From: JBBSEZ01 sp038239195
GTDB lineage: Bacteria; Planctomycetota; Planctomycetia; Gemmatales; Gemmataceae
Direction: 5' to 3'
Assembly: GCA_038239195.1 (NCBI GenBank)
Contig: JBBSEZ010000172.1
Coordinates: 1-18,894 of the forward strand
Length of the DNA: 18,894 nt
Notes under the pieces: model-generated
Told to the model about the DNA's origin: nothing
The model's input: the letters and a program-made list of their open reading frames with translations, nothing else
Databases searched by the model: none
Position numbers and translations under genes: made by a program
Part shown: in pieces, positions 8,701 through 15,952 of the stretch
Position numbering within the stretch: the first letter of the stretch is position 1
Layout of the letters: each line of letters begins with the position of its first letter

Positions 8701-9472
8701 TGCAGTAGTCGCGCACGGTCTGCATCACGCCGTTCTTGTCGGGATCGGTGCAGAGCAGCACCCCGCCGCGTTCGTCGGAGACGAGCAGTCGGCCCCTGGC
8801 GTCGAAGGTCATGTTGACCAGCGAGAAGGGGCCGCGGTCGCCCGGGTCTTTCACGGCCTCCTCGACCTTGAAGCCCGCCGGGACGGTGAAGCGGCGCGGC
8901 GCGCCCTTGCCGACGACGCCCCCGCCGCCCCAGGGGGCCGTCTTGCCGTAGGCGCCCAGCACCTTGACCTTCGACCATTTGCGGTCGTCGAACTCCACCT
9001 TGCGCCAGTCCTCGGGGGCGCTCTTCGACGCCCGCCAGGAGGCGTCGGTGGCGAGTGCGAGCCGGGGGCTGCCGGTGGCGGCATAGGAGAGGCGGACGAT
9101 GAGGCCGGCGGGCCCGCTGTCGTTGGTGGCCTCGACGGCGATAACGTTCTTGCCGCGGACGAGGTGCTTCTTGACGTCGTAGCGGCGGACGTCCTTCCAC
9201 TCCTCGCCCTCGCCGACGCGGGCGCCGTTGACCCAGACGACGTAGCGGTTGTCGGCGGTCACGTCGAGCGTCGCCTCGGCGATGGGGCCGCGCGCGATGG
9301 TGAAGGCGCGGCGGAAGTAGCGCGTGGCGGCGGGGGCGGAGACGCGCGGGTCGCCCTCGTTGTACCAGACCCACTGCGTCTCGCCGGGGCCCTGGGCGGC
9401 CGCGCGGGAGGAGGGCCAGGCGATCGCCAGCAGAACGATGCCGAGGAGGGCGGGCAAGAGCCTTCGAGACAT
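5714..9472 (-). CDS. PVC-type secreted beta-propeller/HEAT/CxxCH heme protein
   Basis: Large exported protein, 1,252 residues. The ATG at 9472 has GGAGAAG just upstream and begins a signal peptide (MSRRLLPALLGIVLLAIAWPSSRAAAQ). Order of parts: residues about 30-150, a galactose-binding-like beta sandwich (TQWVWYNEG..., YVVWVNGARVGEG); about 190-570, a propeller typical of PVC-type dehydrogenases (VPAGFKVEEAV..., FDARGRLLVSDERGG, GPDGWLYVVIGNHAWV, NHFDAAFSPFAELFTFDSDMEWD, YFTTGGRGTRGGVYRI); about 600-1060, HEAT-like helical repeats; about 1110-1250, cytochrome c with CIKCH at 1130-1134 and candidate Met ligand near 1226 (SVMPEG). It likely acts in the periplasm in sugar or polysaccharide oxidation; substrate unknown. 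A longer frame reaches 9526, but the signal peptide decides the start. A long open frame on the opposite strand is a GC-rich shadow. Confidence 0.93.
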   Translation of the reverse strand: MSRRLLPALLGIVLLAIAWPSSRAAAQGPGETQWVWYNEGDPRVSAPAATRYFRRAFTIARGPIAEATLDVTADNRYVVWVNGARVGEGEEWKDVRRYDVKKHLVRGKNVIAVEATNDSGPAGLIVRLSYAATGSPRLALATDASWRASKSAPEDWRKVEFDDRKWSKVKVLGAYGKTAPWGGGGVVGKGAPRRFTVPAGFKVEEAVKDPGDRGPFSLVNMTFDARGRLLVSDERGGVLLCTDPDKNGVMQTVRDYCTQIKGSHGMCWIKDGLYLVGNGPKGTGLYRCRDTKGADKIDEVTLLHKFKGGMGEHGPHAILHGPDGWLYVVIGNHAWVDLGKGKAPNPAKLAPNSPLRRWPTGNPGPDQGKKGSTEDVLLPRLNDANGHAANILAPGGTIWRMDHEGKNVSLVAAGFRNHFDAAFSPFAELFTFDSDMEWDEGLPWYRDVRINHCTPGADFVWRTGAANTPNYYLDSLPPLYETGRGSPVGLEFYDHPAYPKKYRGAYFMADWSLGIIYAVHLKREGATYKADVEKFCVGAPMNVTDLEVAPDGAIYFTTGGRGTRGGVYRIVHEGAAKKAENESSHLVQPLAAWSQARFAQYLAGRGGREAASTDLQKVATDAKAPVRERVRALTLLHLHKLKLDAGLLKTLAADGDADVRAHAVWLLGVRGDKDGHGALLKALKDDDAMVRRRACEALIRAGVEPPVADVWPLLGDKDHFVCTAARLVLERIAPAKWLAKLGTETNDLIAYHAILALCKTNQAEANAEAIYARLEKAAPGDARSVLDYARVVQMVLFHAGKPPAALKAIAARCDGLFPHADKRVNRELAIVLTHLKRAGGIDSPVHAKLLAALQASNGDRQQQIHYFYCLRLLHEGWTTEQKAALVRWYESTKTWAGGHSYVPFLENIFRECLSAFTLADRKALLASGEKTPLVSLVLAQRLQRDREPALVADLKALTGRLGKVHREADVRRAVSEAILRTAIDRPKADLYPDLLAGLNTPNKVLLFDVVAALKKSPIKPKADDAKAYRALILASRKLDPGNRWKAVEVLRHWSGGREFGSEKSDWKGELQSWGKWYVQAFPKEPALPDVAGDRPPMSKYKFGELLTYLNKEGKTGNAKRGRAVFEKAQCIKCHKYGKEGEGVGPDLSTLSKRFKRADTLESIVYPSKVISDQYRSTTIVTKRGITLTGLVADQEGSLSVLLSDGSKVTVKKIDVEQRYASLISVMPEGLLEALSKEEIADLFAFMESEPGK

Positions 9473-9537
9473 GTGCTTCTCCGCGATGATGAAGGCAGGG
9501 TGAGTCGTGCGGTCCGGGTGGGCCAAACTGAAGACTA

Positions 9538-9566
9538 TTGAACCGCACCCCCGCGGGCATTACAAG
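9538..9566 (+). promoter_or_regulatory. candidate sigma-70-like promoter for the 548-residue gene
   Basis: TTGAAC (9538-9543) and TACAAG (9561-9566) are separated by exactly 17 bp, each matching 4 of 6 consensus bases. Transcription would start near 9573, giving a leader of about 64 nt before the ATG at 9637. Planctomycete promoter consensus is not well known, so this is a weak call. Confidence 0.3.
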
Positions 9567-9572
9567 AGGTTA

Positions 9573-9614
9573 GGCGAGCCTTCGTTCTCCGAGGGCTGAC
9601 GCCCCCGGCTCGCC
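9573..9614. repeat. inverted repeat in the leader of the 548-residue gene
   Basis: GGCGAGCC (9573-9580) is matched by its exact complement GGCTCGCC (9607-9614), with a second inner pairing possible (GGGC near 9593 with GCCC near 9601). The hairpin would end 22 nt before the start codon and just before the ribosome site AGGAG. It may be a dispersed repeat or a leader structure; nothing shows which. Confidence 0.5.
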
Positions 9615-9636
9615 TCGCCACCCAGGAGCGCCACCG

Positions 9637-11283
9637 ATGACCGTCACCCGGGAAGTTCGCGAGAACGGCTGGTGCGCCACCCTCGACCTCGGCAAACAAG
9701 TGCTGCACGTCGAGGCCGCCGCGGATGAAGACGCGCTTCGCGCCCTGCTCCCCAACCTGCCCCATTCGCCACGCGAGCCCACCTCGGCGGCCGCGCTCCT
9801 CTTGAAGGCCAAACGGTTCGACGATGGCCTTTACGCTGCCGTGGACCTCGCCGCCCAGCACGGCGCGGGCGGCTTCGCGGGCAAGGCCCGTCTGCTCCGC
9901 TCTCTGGCCGACGCCCTCCTGGCCGAACCGGCCGACGCTCCGCACGCCGCCCTCATCCTGGCTGCCGGCGTCCTGGGCGGGCTCGCCGTGCCGGATGCTC
10001 CCGCGCTGCACGCGGCCGTTCGTGCCCTCCTCGAACCGTTTCTCGGCGACGAGCTCCGTTCCAAACCGCTGGGCCACTACGCCTGGTCCCCCGACCTCAC
10101 CGCAATCTTCCGCCAGGACCGGCTGCTCCAAACAATACTCGAGCCGGCGACGGCCGACGCGCTCGCCCGCGCCCTCGACCGCGCCGCGGGCGGCTGGAGC
10201 ACTTACGACGCTTGCCTCCGGCTGGCGGAGCGCCTCACCAACCCGCTCGCCGTCCCGGGGCTCCGTGGCGACGCCGAGGTGCGGGCCTTCTTCCCGCCCT
10301 CCCGTTCGCACGAGGTGGTCCTGTTCGAGAAGCTCTACGGCGACCGGCCGATCCCCGAAGGCTTCGACCCGATGACAGAAATGATCCGCGAGGTTCGCTC
10401 GGGTGGGATCAACCTGGAGCCGACGAAGCGCTCGGGCTGGTACGACCTTCAAACGTGGTCGCTCGCCCCGCTGCTCGTGCCGGAGCGCATGCCCGAGTCG
10501 GCGCGCCTCCAGTGCGGCCAGCGCTACCGCCGCCATCTGGAAGACCTGTTCCGCGGCGCCCTCGCGTTGGCCCGCGAGGCGCACGTCAAGCAGGCGGGCG
10601 GGGGTTATGGCGGCGGTAGCCGCGGGCCGCGCGTCCCTCCCATCTGGGTGAGCCCGGACTTGACCGTGGAGCCGTTGCCCACGCTGTACGCGCGCCGGGC
10701 GACTTGCTATCGCTTTGTGCAGTCGCTGCTCGAGGAGGAATTCGGGGCCGCCACATTGAAATCGTTGCACCGCCTCACCCCCGCTGGGCCGCGCGAGGCC
10801 AGCCTTGCGGAGGAGTTGCCCGCGATGGAGAGACTGTTCGCCGGCGCGGCGGAGACGGCGTGCCGCGAGCTGGGAATGACGCCGCTGCCGGGGACCGAGG
10901 GCGCCGGCCCGGCGTTCGCGGACTGGCGGGAGGGCGCGAGGTCCGACCCCGACGTCAGCGGGGACGCCCGCATGATGGTCCCCGTCTTTTACGACGTCCA
11001 AAGGAGGCAGACGAAGGTGTGGGCGCTGCTCGGCTGGCGGGCCACGCCTGTGGCTGTGAGTTACCGCGTTCCGCCTGCGGTCACGAGGGTGGCGCCACAG
11101 GGCCCGGGCGAGCCGGCCCGCGAGCTCGACGCCCCTCCGGTCCTGTTCAGCGGGGGGCACTATCACCTGGCCGTGCCGGTGCTGGCCGAGGTGTACGTGA
11201 ACCGACTGCTCGATCGCGACGAGTTTCGCCGCCTCTGCGCCCTGCACCGCACGCGCGAGGCGATCCTGGCGAACCTGCGCTGA
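9637..11283 (+). CDS. unrecognised 548-residue protein
   Basis: I do not recognise the family. The ATG at 9637 has AGGAG 8 nt upstream, and codon use is that of a real high-GC gene throughout. There is no signal peptide and no convincing membrane helix, so the product is probably cytoplasmic. The N-terminal third is Ala/Leu-rich and looks helical (DALRALLPNLP, KARLLRSLADALLAEP, AALILAAGVLGGLAVPDAPALHAAVRALLEPFLGDELRS). The middle has aromatic-rich stretches (RSHEVVLFEKLYGD, RSGWYDLQTWSLAPLLVPERM). A glycine-rich linker, GGGYGGGSRGPR, lies near 320-332. The C-terminal part begins VYFYDV-like (MMVPVFYDVQRRQTKVWALLGWRA) and ends in a charged helix (RDEFRRLCALHRTREAILANLR). It is the only plus-strand gene between 1 and 18288 and stands alone, divergent from the PVC gene. 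Confidence 0.82.
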   Translation: MTVTREVRENGWCATLDLGKQVLHVEAAADEDALRALLPNLPHSPREPTSAAALLLKAKRFDDGLYAAVDLAAQHGAGGFAGKARLLRSLADALLAEPADAPHAALILAAGVLGGLAVPDAPALHAAVRALLEPFLGDELRSKPLGHYAWSPDLTAIFRQDRLLQTILEPATADALARALDRAAGGWSTYDACLRLAERLTNPLAVPGLRGDAEVRAFFPPSRSHEVVLFEKLYGDRPIPEGFDPMTEMIREVRSGGINLEPTKRSGWYDLQTWSLAPLLVPERMPESARLQCGQRYRRHLEDLFRGALALAREAHVKQAGGGYGGGSRGPRVPPIWVSPDLTVEPLPTLYARRATCYRFVQSLLEEEFGAATLKSLHRLTPAGPREASLAEELPAMERLFAGAAETACRELGMTPLPGTEGAGPAFADWREGARSDPDVSGDARMMVPVFYDVQRRQTKVWALLGWRATPVAVSYRVPPAVTRVAPQGPGEPARELDAPPVLFSGGHYHLAVPVLAEVYVNRLLDRDEFRRLCALHRTREAILANLR

Positions 11284-11313
11284 CGGGATCGTTTTCCGCT
11301 CGCGCCAGGCGAG

Positions 11314-12096
11314 CTACTCCGGCGCAGTCAGCTCTCGCAGCCATCTCACCCGATAGTCCGCCGGCAGCCCGAGCTCCCTGCGGGCCTCCTCCAGCAGGGC
11401 CTCGCAGGGCGCGCGGGCCTGCGCCGGCGTTACCCTGGAGGCGAGGTTGGCGGTGATCTCCACCATCGGGTAGTCAGGTTGCGGGCCTCAAGCTTCTCCG
11501 GGCTTAGCTGGATGCGCAGGGTGTAGGCCCACTCCCCGAGGAAGGCAACGTCGCCGACGCCGGGCACCCGGGCGAGTTCGTCGCGCAAGTTGATGATGGC
11601 GTAGTTGCTCAGATAACGGCTGTCGTAGCGCCCCTCCGGCGAGGAGAGGGCGACGAGCAGGAGGGCGGGGAGCGGCGCCTGCTGGACCGTCACTCCGCCC
11701 TGCTTGACCACGTCGGGCAGGGTCGGCAGGGAGAGTTGACGCGGTCCTGGACCAGGGCCCGCGCGGCTTCGAGATCGACGCCGGGCCCGAAGGCGATGGT
11801 GAGCGCGTAGGCGCCCTCATTGGTGCATCGAGACGACAGGTGGCGCGCGCCCTCGACGCCCAGGACCTGCTGCTCGATGGGGCCGCGACGGTGTCGGCGA
11901 CCACCTGGGCGTTGGCGCCGGGGTAGGTCGCCGCGACGAGGAGGACCGGCGGGGCCCCCGTCCACGTGGTTGGGGCCCCCGGGAGGCTGGGCTCGTCGGG
12001 GGATGAGGTTGGCCAGGAGCGAATGAGGAAGTAGGCGCCGCCGACAAGGAGCAAAGCCACGGCGGCGAACAGACAGGCCCAGTGTTTGAAGCGCAT
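11314..12096 (-). pseudogene. frameshifted RND-efflux porter-domain relic
   Basis: Reading from the ATG at 12096: an N-terminal hydrophobic segment (ACLFAAVALLLVGGAYFLI), then VAATYPGANAQVVADTVAAP. A one-base loss near 11878-11884 moves the frame to IEQQVLGVEGARHLSS..NEGAYALTIAFGPGVDLEAARALVQDRVN. A second loss near 11731-11734 moves it to VVKQGGVTVQQ, then YLSNYAIINLRDELARVPGVGDVAFLGEWAYTLRIQLSPEKLEARNLT. After a third shift near 11475 it reads YPMVEITANLASRVTPAQARAPCEALLEEARRELGLPADYRVRWL to a TAG at 11314. The first parts match the AcrB/MexB PN1-PC1 porter region. The last resembles the second-half porter segment. The transmembrane bundle between them is absent. It starts 20 nt after the preceding gene stops. 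Two of the three shifts could be sequencing errors. Confidence 0.78.
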
Positions 12097-12115
12097 GGCG
12101 ATGGCCCTCGTCAAC

Positions 12116-13120
12116 TCAGCGCGGCGTGCCCGCCCCCGGCAACGTCCGCAGCAGGCCGACGGCGGCCCACCCCGTGCCCCAGTGGATCGACACGGGGGTC
12201 CGTTTCTTGACGTTCTCCGCGGCGAGGGCCTGCCGGCTCAGGGCCTTCCACGAGCCGTCCGGCTCCTGAGTCTGCACCAGATACGTCCACGCGCGGCGGA
12301 CGGCCAGCGCCTCAGCTCCAGCGCCCAGCGCGCTCAGGGCGTAGAGGCACTCTCCGGTCACCAGAGGATGACTCGGGCCACCCTTGGCGAAGGGCCAGCC
12401 GCCGTCCTTGTTCTGGCGCTGTTCCAGGGCCTTGCGCCAGCGGCCGGCCTCTGCCGTCGTGCCGTGCCGCCGCTCCGTCAGCATCTTGAGCGCCAGCCAG
12501 TCGGTGCGCGTCCCCGGGCGCGCATCCTTCAGCCAGGCCAGCGCCCGCCCGCGCTGCTTGACGAGCGACGCCCGCGTCGTCTCGGGGAGCGCGGCGCCAA
12601 GGTCTTCGAGCGCATCGAGGGCTAGCACGATCCACATCGTATCGACCTCGATGCCCTCCTTCTCCGCTCCCTTGATGCCGATGAAGTTGCCCTCCTTCCA
12701 CGAGCCGTCGGGCCGCTGCCGTTTGGCGATGAGCGACTCGAAGAGCGCGAACGCCTTCAGCGATTCCTTCGTCCGGGGAGCGCGGTCGAGGGCCAGGACC
12801 ATTTTGCCCATCGTGGAGAGGAACCCTCCGGTGAGTTCGCCCTTGTGCTTGTCGGTGGTGCAGAACTGGAGCGACCAGTCGGTCATTTCCTGCACCTGCC
12901 GCGCCGGGACCTCGATGCCGCGGGCCTTTGCCTCCTGGTGGGCCCAGATCGCGTAGGGGACCTGATGGCAGGTGACGCACTGCCTCTTCTGCCGCCATGC
13001 CGACGAGCTCTTCATCAGGTAGGGGAGGCTGCGTTCCGCGGCCCGGCGCGCCTGGGCCGGCGGCCCCGAGGACGGGGGAGCAGCGGCGAGAACCAGGGGG
13101 AGCAAGGCGAGGGAAAACAT
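12116..13120 (-). CDS. secreted squalene-cyclase-like repeat protein with CxxCH motif
   Basis: Exported protein, 334 residues. The ATG at 13120 has GAGGAA 8 nt upstream and starts a short signal peptide (MFSLALLPLVLAAAPPSSG). A longer frame to 13213 only adds repeat-derived sequence. CVTCH at 48-52 is a heme c attachment motif in a conserved-looking context (RQCVTCHQVPYAIWAH). The rest is an alpha/alpha-barrel of the prenyltransferase/squalene-oxidase repeat type, with QW-like motifs RQRPDGSWKEG, RQNKDGGWPFAKG and QEPDGSWKAL. The catalytic DxDD motif of true squalene-hopene cyclases is not seen, so cyclase activity is unlikely. I infer a periplasmic protein with possible electron-transfer or binding function. 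It is downstream of the desaturase on the same strand after 121 nt of repeat-rich DNA. Confidence 0.85.
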   Translation of the reverse strand: MFSLALLPLVLAAAPPSSGPPAQARRAAERSLPYLMKSSSAWRQKRQCVTCHQVPYAIWAHQEAKARGIEVPARQVQEMTDWSLQFCTTDKHKGELTGGFLSTMGKMVLALDRAPRTKESLKAFALFESLIAKRQRPDGSWKEGNFIGIKGAEKEGIEVDTMWIVLALDALEDLGAALPETTRASLVKQRGRALAWLKDARPGTRTDWLALKMLTERRHGTTAEAGRWRKALEQRQNKDGGWPFAKGGPSHPLVTGECLYALSALGAGAEALAVRRAWTYLVQTQEPDGSWKALSRQALAAENVKKRTPVSIHWGTGWAAVGLLRTLPGAGTPR

Positions 13121-13135
13121 GGTTGAGTTCCTCGA

Positions 13136-13200
13136 GCGTTCCAGGGGTTGGCGTTCCAGGGGTTGGCGTCCCTGGCTATTGAATGCCGCCCCTTCGGGGC
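13136..13200. repeat. 15-bp tandem repeat and small hairpin
   Basis: The unit GCGTTCCAGGGGTTG occurs twice head to tail (13136-13150 and 13151-13165) and begins a third copy (GCGTCCCTGG). On the minus strand CCAGGG and CCCTGG in this tract can pair. A separate hairpin, GCCCC-TTC-GGGGC, lies at 13188-13200. These lie between the desaturase stop and the next gene's start, where a terminator or dispersed repeats would be expected. No U-tract follows the hairpin, so a terminator role is only possible. Confidence 0.7.
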
Positions 13201-13241
13201 TCGGGTGGGGCAACTGCCGGCGCGACGCCTGTTCCGATGCT

Positions 13242-14501
13242 CTACTCGCGAACGGAAGGGGGCGATAGAAAAAACGACGGGCCGGGGGCCCTCGCCGCGT
13301 GCGCCGTTTGATCGCCGAGCGGGGTAGCCCGGGCCCCCGGTTCGCTTGCCTGACTGGGAACCGGTGCGCTCGCTTCTTCCGCCTTGCGCACGGAAGGCGA
13401 CGTGCCCTGGCCGTTCAGTCCTTCCGGGGTGGTTGGGTTGCCGGCGAAGTCGAGCCAGCAGTGCCGGCGGTAGTCGTAGAGCTTGCAGTCCCGGCAGGTG
13501 CGCAGGTATTCCATCGGCGTCCAGTAATGGACCACGACGCTGTGTTCCGGTGCCTGTTGTTCGAGCAATTTCTGGCTGGCGGTTAGCTCGTACAGGGGGA
13601 TCGTCGGGTCGATGTGGTGCGCCGGATGGTCCATGATGTTGTGCAGCATGCGTTCGATCGGCCAGGGAAGGACGACGTGCGTGGTGGATCGCAGTTGGAC
13701 GTGATAGAACGACCACTCTTCCTGGTTGTCGTACCACGCCGTCCGCGGGTGCGTGTGTTGGATGAACGACACAATGCCCTGGAACGACATCCACGTTGCC
13801 CAGGGGAGAACGACGCAGAGAATCGCGAGCGTCGTGCGCGAAAACACCAACTCCGGCGTGTAGGCCGACAGCGCCCAGGCGACAACGAACTGCAGCGCCA
13901 CAAACGCCAGTACCAGCAACCGATCGAGATGGAACCAGAGCCGAAAGGGCGACCGGTCTTTCTGGCTCGGAAAAATCAGGTGCTTGAGATAAAAATCGAT
14001 GGCGTAATACAGCCCGATTCCAAGGGGCTGGCGATAGATGCGCTCCAGCCAGCGACGCCAGAGCGGGAGGGCATCGAACTCGGCCTTGCTGAAGGGGGAA
14101 AAGTCGGGATGTCGGCCCTTGAAGTTGGTCCAGCCGTGGTGCATGGTGTTGTGCGAGTGCGACCACGACGTGTACGGGTGCCAGGCCGGGAGCATCGACA
14201 AGCGACCGAGCAGCCGATTGAGCCAACCGATCGGCGTCAGGCTGTGGTGTGCGGCATCGTGCCCGACGACGAACATCGCTCCAATGACCAGCGGCAACGA
14301 CACCAGACAGAACGCGCGCCACCAGGACGTGGGGAGGAGTAGCGCCCCCACGAACATTGCGAGGTACATCGCGGCATTGAAAGAGAAAAGCAGCACCCCC
14401 CGGAAAACGGTGCTGCGCCTGCGATCGCGGGATAGGCTGGCCCGCCAGGTGCGAGCGGCTTCTGCGGCGGTCTTTTGCCTGGGCGCAAGCGGAGTGTTCA
14501 T
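13242..14501 (-). CDS. membrane fatty-acid desaturase
   Basis: Di-iron integral-membrane desaturase, 419 residues from the ATG at 14501. The three histidine boxes are present: HDAAHH (81-86), HSHNTMHH (115-122) and HPAHH (292-296), with additional conserved His at 249/251 (FIQHTH). Hydrophobic segments flank them near 35-57, 65-80, 195-212 and 225-246, consistent with two paired membrane hairpins. C-terminal cysteines (CRDCKLYDYRRHCWLDF) are followed by a low-complexity tail of about 60 residues. Alternative in-frame starts at 14534 and 14543 add 11-14 residues (MVEMGKTGNIGTLV); none of the three has a strong ribosome site. The family introduces double bonds into acyl chains using O2 and electrons from a ferredoxin or cytochrome; regioselectivity cannot be read. 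It follows the epimerase gene by 65 nt and is probably co-transcribed. Confidence 0.92.
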   Translation of the reverse strand: MNTPLAPRQKTAAEAARTWRASLSRDRRRSTVFRGVLLFSFNAAMYLAMFVGALLLPTSWWRAFCLVSLPLVIGAMFVVGHDAAHHSLTPIGWLNRLLGRLSMLPAWHPYTSWSHSHNTMHHGWTNFKGRHPDFSPFSKAEFDALPLWRRWLERIYRQPLGIGLYYAIDFYLKHLIFPSQKDRSPFRLWFHLDRLLVLAFVALQFVVAWALSAYTPELVFSRTTLAILCVVLPWATWMSFQGIVSFIQHTHPRTAWYDNQEEWSFYHVQLRSTTHVVLPWPIERMLHNIMDHPAHHIDPTIPLYELTASQKLLEQQAPEHSVVVHYWTPMEYLRTCRDCKLYDYRRHCWLDFAGNPTTPEGLNGQGTSPSVRKAEEASAPVPSQASEPGARATPLGDQTAHAARAPGPSFFLSPPSVRE

Positions 14502-14566
14502 GACAAGTGTTCCGATGTTTCCTGTTTTGCCCATCTCGACCATTGTCCGCAATCGCGAGGGAGCCG

Positions 14567-15640
14567 TCAAGTCGCTCCGCAATCGCCCGCGCGGCCTCGC
14601 GATTGCGCGGGCCCCGCTTGCCTGCGAAGTTGGGCCGGGCCGAGAGCGCCCTGGGCGAAATACCAATCGAGCGACCGCTGCAACCCGTCGAAAGGTGAAA
14701 CCTGGGGCACCCAACCGAGCTCGGTTTGGGCCTTGGCGCTGCTGTAACAGGTCGGCCGACTGACCAGGGTCACGACAAAGCGGGTGAAGTGGGGCGGGCG
14801 GCGCAGCCGAATGATCTTGCCGATCGCCTCCGAGAGGAAGCCCCCCCCATACGCCAGCCAGTAGGGAAAATGGCGCCGCAAACGCGGTAACCCCAGGGCA
14901 TCGGTCAGCGCGTCGAGGTACTGGCGCTGGGTGATGGCCCCGTCGCTGCACAGGTTATAGGCCTGCCTGCTCCCGGCGGGGTGGTTGGCGGCACGGATCG
15001 CGCCCTCCGCCACGTCGGAGGCGTAGACCATGTTGAGGAGGTTATCGCCTCGGCCGATGACGCCCACGCGCCCGGCCTTCAGGGCGTGGAGGGAGCGCGG
15101 CAGACTGCGGCGGTCGCGCGGGCCGTAGATCCAGGTAGGCCGAATCACGGTCCAATCGCCGGGGTAGTGCTGGAACAATCGCTCGGCGGCGATCTTGCCG
15201 GCGCAGTAATAATCCCAGAACCGGGAGCTCTTGCCCAGCGGAGACAGCTCGGTGAGCGCGGCGCGGGACCGGCCCGCGAGGCCGTACACGCGAACCGAGC
15301 TGACGTGCAGCACCCGCCCCACCCCGACTGCCTGGCAAGCGCCGAGAAGGTTGCGGGTCGCGTCGATGATTCCCTCCTGGAACAGTCGCCACGGCCCCCA
15401 TTCGCCGACCTGGGCCCCACAGTGATAGACGACGTCGGCGCCCGCCACGGCAGGCCGAAGCGAATTGGGATCGTTCAGGTCGCCCACGGCCAGTTCGACA
15501 CCCAGTTGTTGCAAAAACGCCGTATCGCTGCCCGGCCGGACAAGGGCGCGCACCCATTCCCCGCGGGCGACGAGCTGCTCGGCCACGTGGCTTCCCAGGA
15601 GCCCGGTTGCGCCCGTCACGAGGTTCAACTTGGCGCTCAT
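14567..15640 (-). CDS. NAD-dependent epimerase/dehydratase (extended SDR)
   Basis: Extended short-chain dehydrogenase, 357 residues, cytoplasmic. The Rossmann motif GATGLLG is at 10-16, the catalytic Ser in HVSSVRVYG (about 114-115), and the YxxxK pair in YCAGK (Y145, K149). RPTWIYGPRD is the typical substrate-side motif of this family. The ATG at 15640 has AGAGGG about 6 nt upstream; the open frame further upstream to 15745 is not needed. Sequence style is closest to 3-beta-hydroxysteroid dehydrogenase/HpnA-like enzymes that act on sugars, sterols or isoprenoid-linked substrates; I cannot choose among these. It leads a probable operon with the desaturase, which hints at a lipid or glycolipid substrate. 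Confidence 0.9.
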   Translation of the reverse strand: MSAKLNLVTGATGLLGSHVAEQLVARGEWVRALVRPGSDTAFLQQLGVELAVGDLNDPNSLRPAVAGADVVYHCGAQVGEWGPWRLFQEGIIDATRNLLGACQAVGVGRVLHVSSVRVYGLAGRSRAALTELSPLGKSSRFWDYYCAGKIAAERLFQHYPGDWTVIRPTWIYGPRDRRSLPRSLHALKAGRVGVIGRGDNLLNMVYASDVAEGAIRAANHPAGSRQAYNLCSDGAITQRQYLDALTDALGLPRLRRHFPYWLAYGGGFLSEAIGKIIRLRRPPHFTRFVVTLVSRPTCYSSAKAQTELGWVPQVSPFDGLQRSLDWYFAQGALGPAQLRRQAGPAQSRGRAGDCGAT

Positions 15641-15705
15641 GATGCCCTCTCGGGCCTTCGGGGGCCTGCCTTGTGTCTCCGATGCACTGGTTCGCAACCG
15701 ATAAA

Positions 15706-15711
15706 ATTGTA
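15706..15711 (-). promoter_or_regulatory. possible -10 box for the epimerase-desaturase operon
   Basis: On the minus strand TACAAT (5 of 6 matches to TATAAT) lies in an AT-rich island (about 15700-15713) within GC-rich DNA, about 66 nt before the epimerase start. The -35 region is poor. Position and composition support it more than the sequence match does. Confidence 0.35.
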
Positions 15712-15784
15712 ACACCTTCCGGAGGGGTTGCGAGCGCGAACACAAGCGTCAAAGCTTTCCCCGCCCACCGAAGATGCCCAATCC

Positions 15785-15821
15785 AACGAAAAGAACGACC
15801 GGGAAGGGGGCTTCGCGGTCG
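15785..15821 (-). terminator. rho-independent terminator after the sigma-54 activator gene
   Basis: On the minus strand the stem CGACCG-C-GAAG pairs with CTTC-C-CGGTCG across a CCCC loop (10 pairs, one C/C mismatch), immediately followed by TTCTTTT. It lies about 130 nt after the activator stop codon and upstream of the epimerase promoter candidate, so it separates the two transcription units. Confidence 0.72.
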
Positions 15822-15952
15822 CTTCCTTGCCTTGTGGTGGTCGGTTTCGCCCAACCCCGGGCGCAGGGAAGCATGGGCGCCCGCAAAGGCCTGCTCGTTC
15901 GCCGATCCCCTCTTCGGCAACTCGCCCCGCGCCGGGCCCACCAGCCGCGCGC

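Larger units (their letters stand above)
15641..15952. other. 312-nt intergenic region between activator and epimerase genes
   Basis: I see no gene here. From the right end it holds the 3' flank of the sigma-54 activator gene, a rho-independent terminator (15785-15821), and then a candidate promoter for the epimerase-desaturase operon near 15706. Open frames crossing it have no family resemblance or ribosome site. Confidence 0.6.

Noticed and set aside
5465..9541. Very long open frame on the plus strand opposite the PVC gene
   Set aside because: GC-rich shadow. The minus strand has a signal peptide, propeller motifs and CxxCH; the plus-strand translation is low-complexity with no family features or ribosome site.
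11298..11314. Small hairpin between the convergent 548-residue gene and RND relic
   Set aside because: Stem of only 6 bp and no U-tract on either strand; not enough to call a terminator.
12116..13120. True squalene-hopene cyclase
   Set aside because: Too short (334 versus about 630-720 residues), secreted, no DxDD motif, and it carries a heme c motif.
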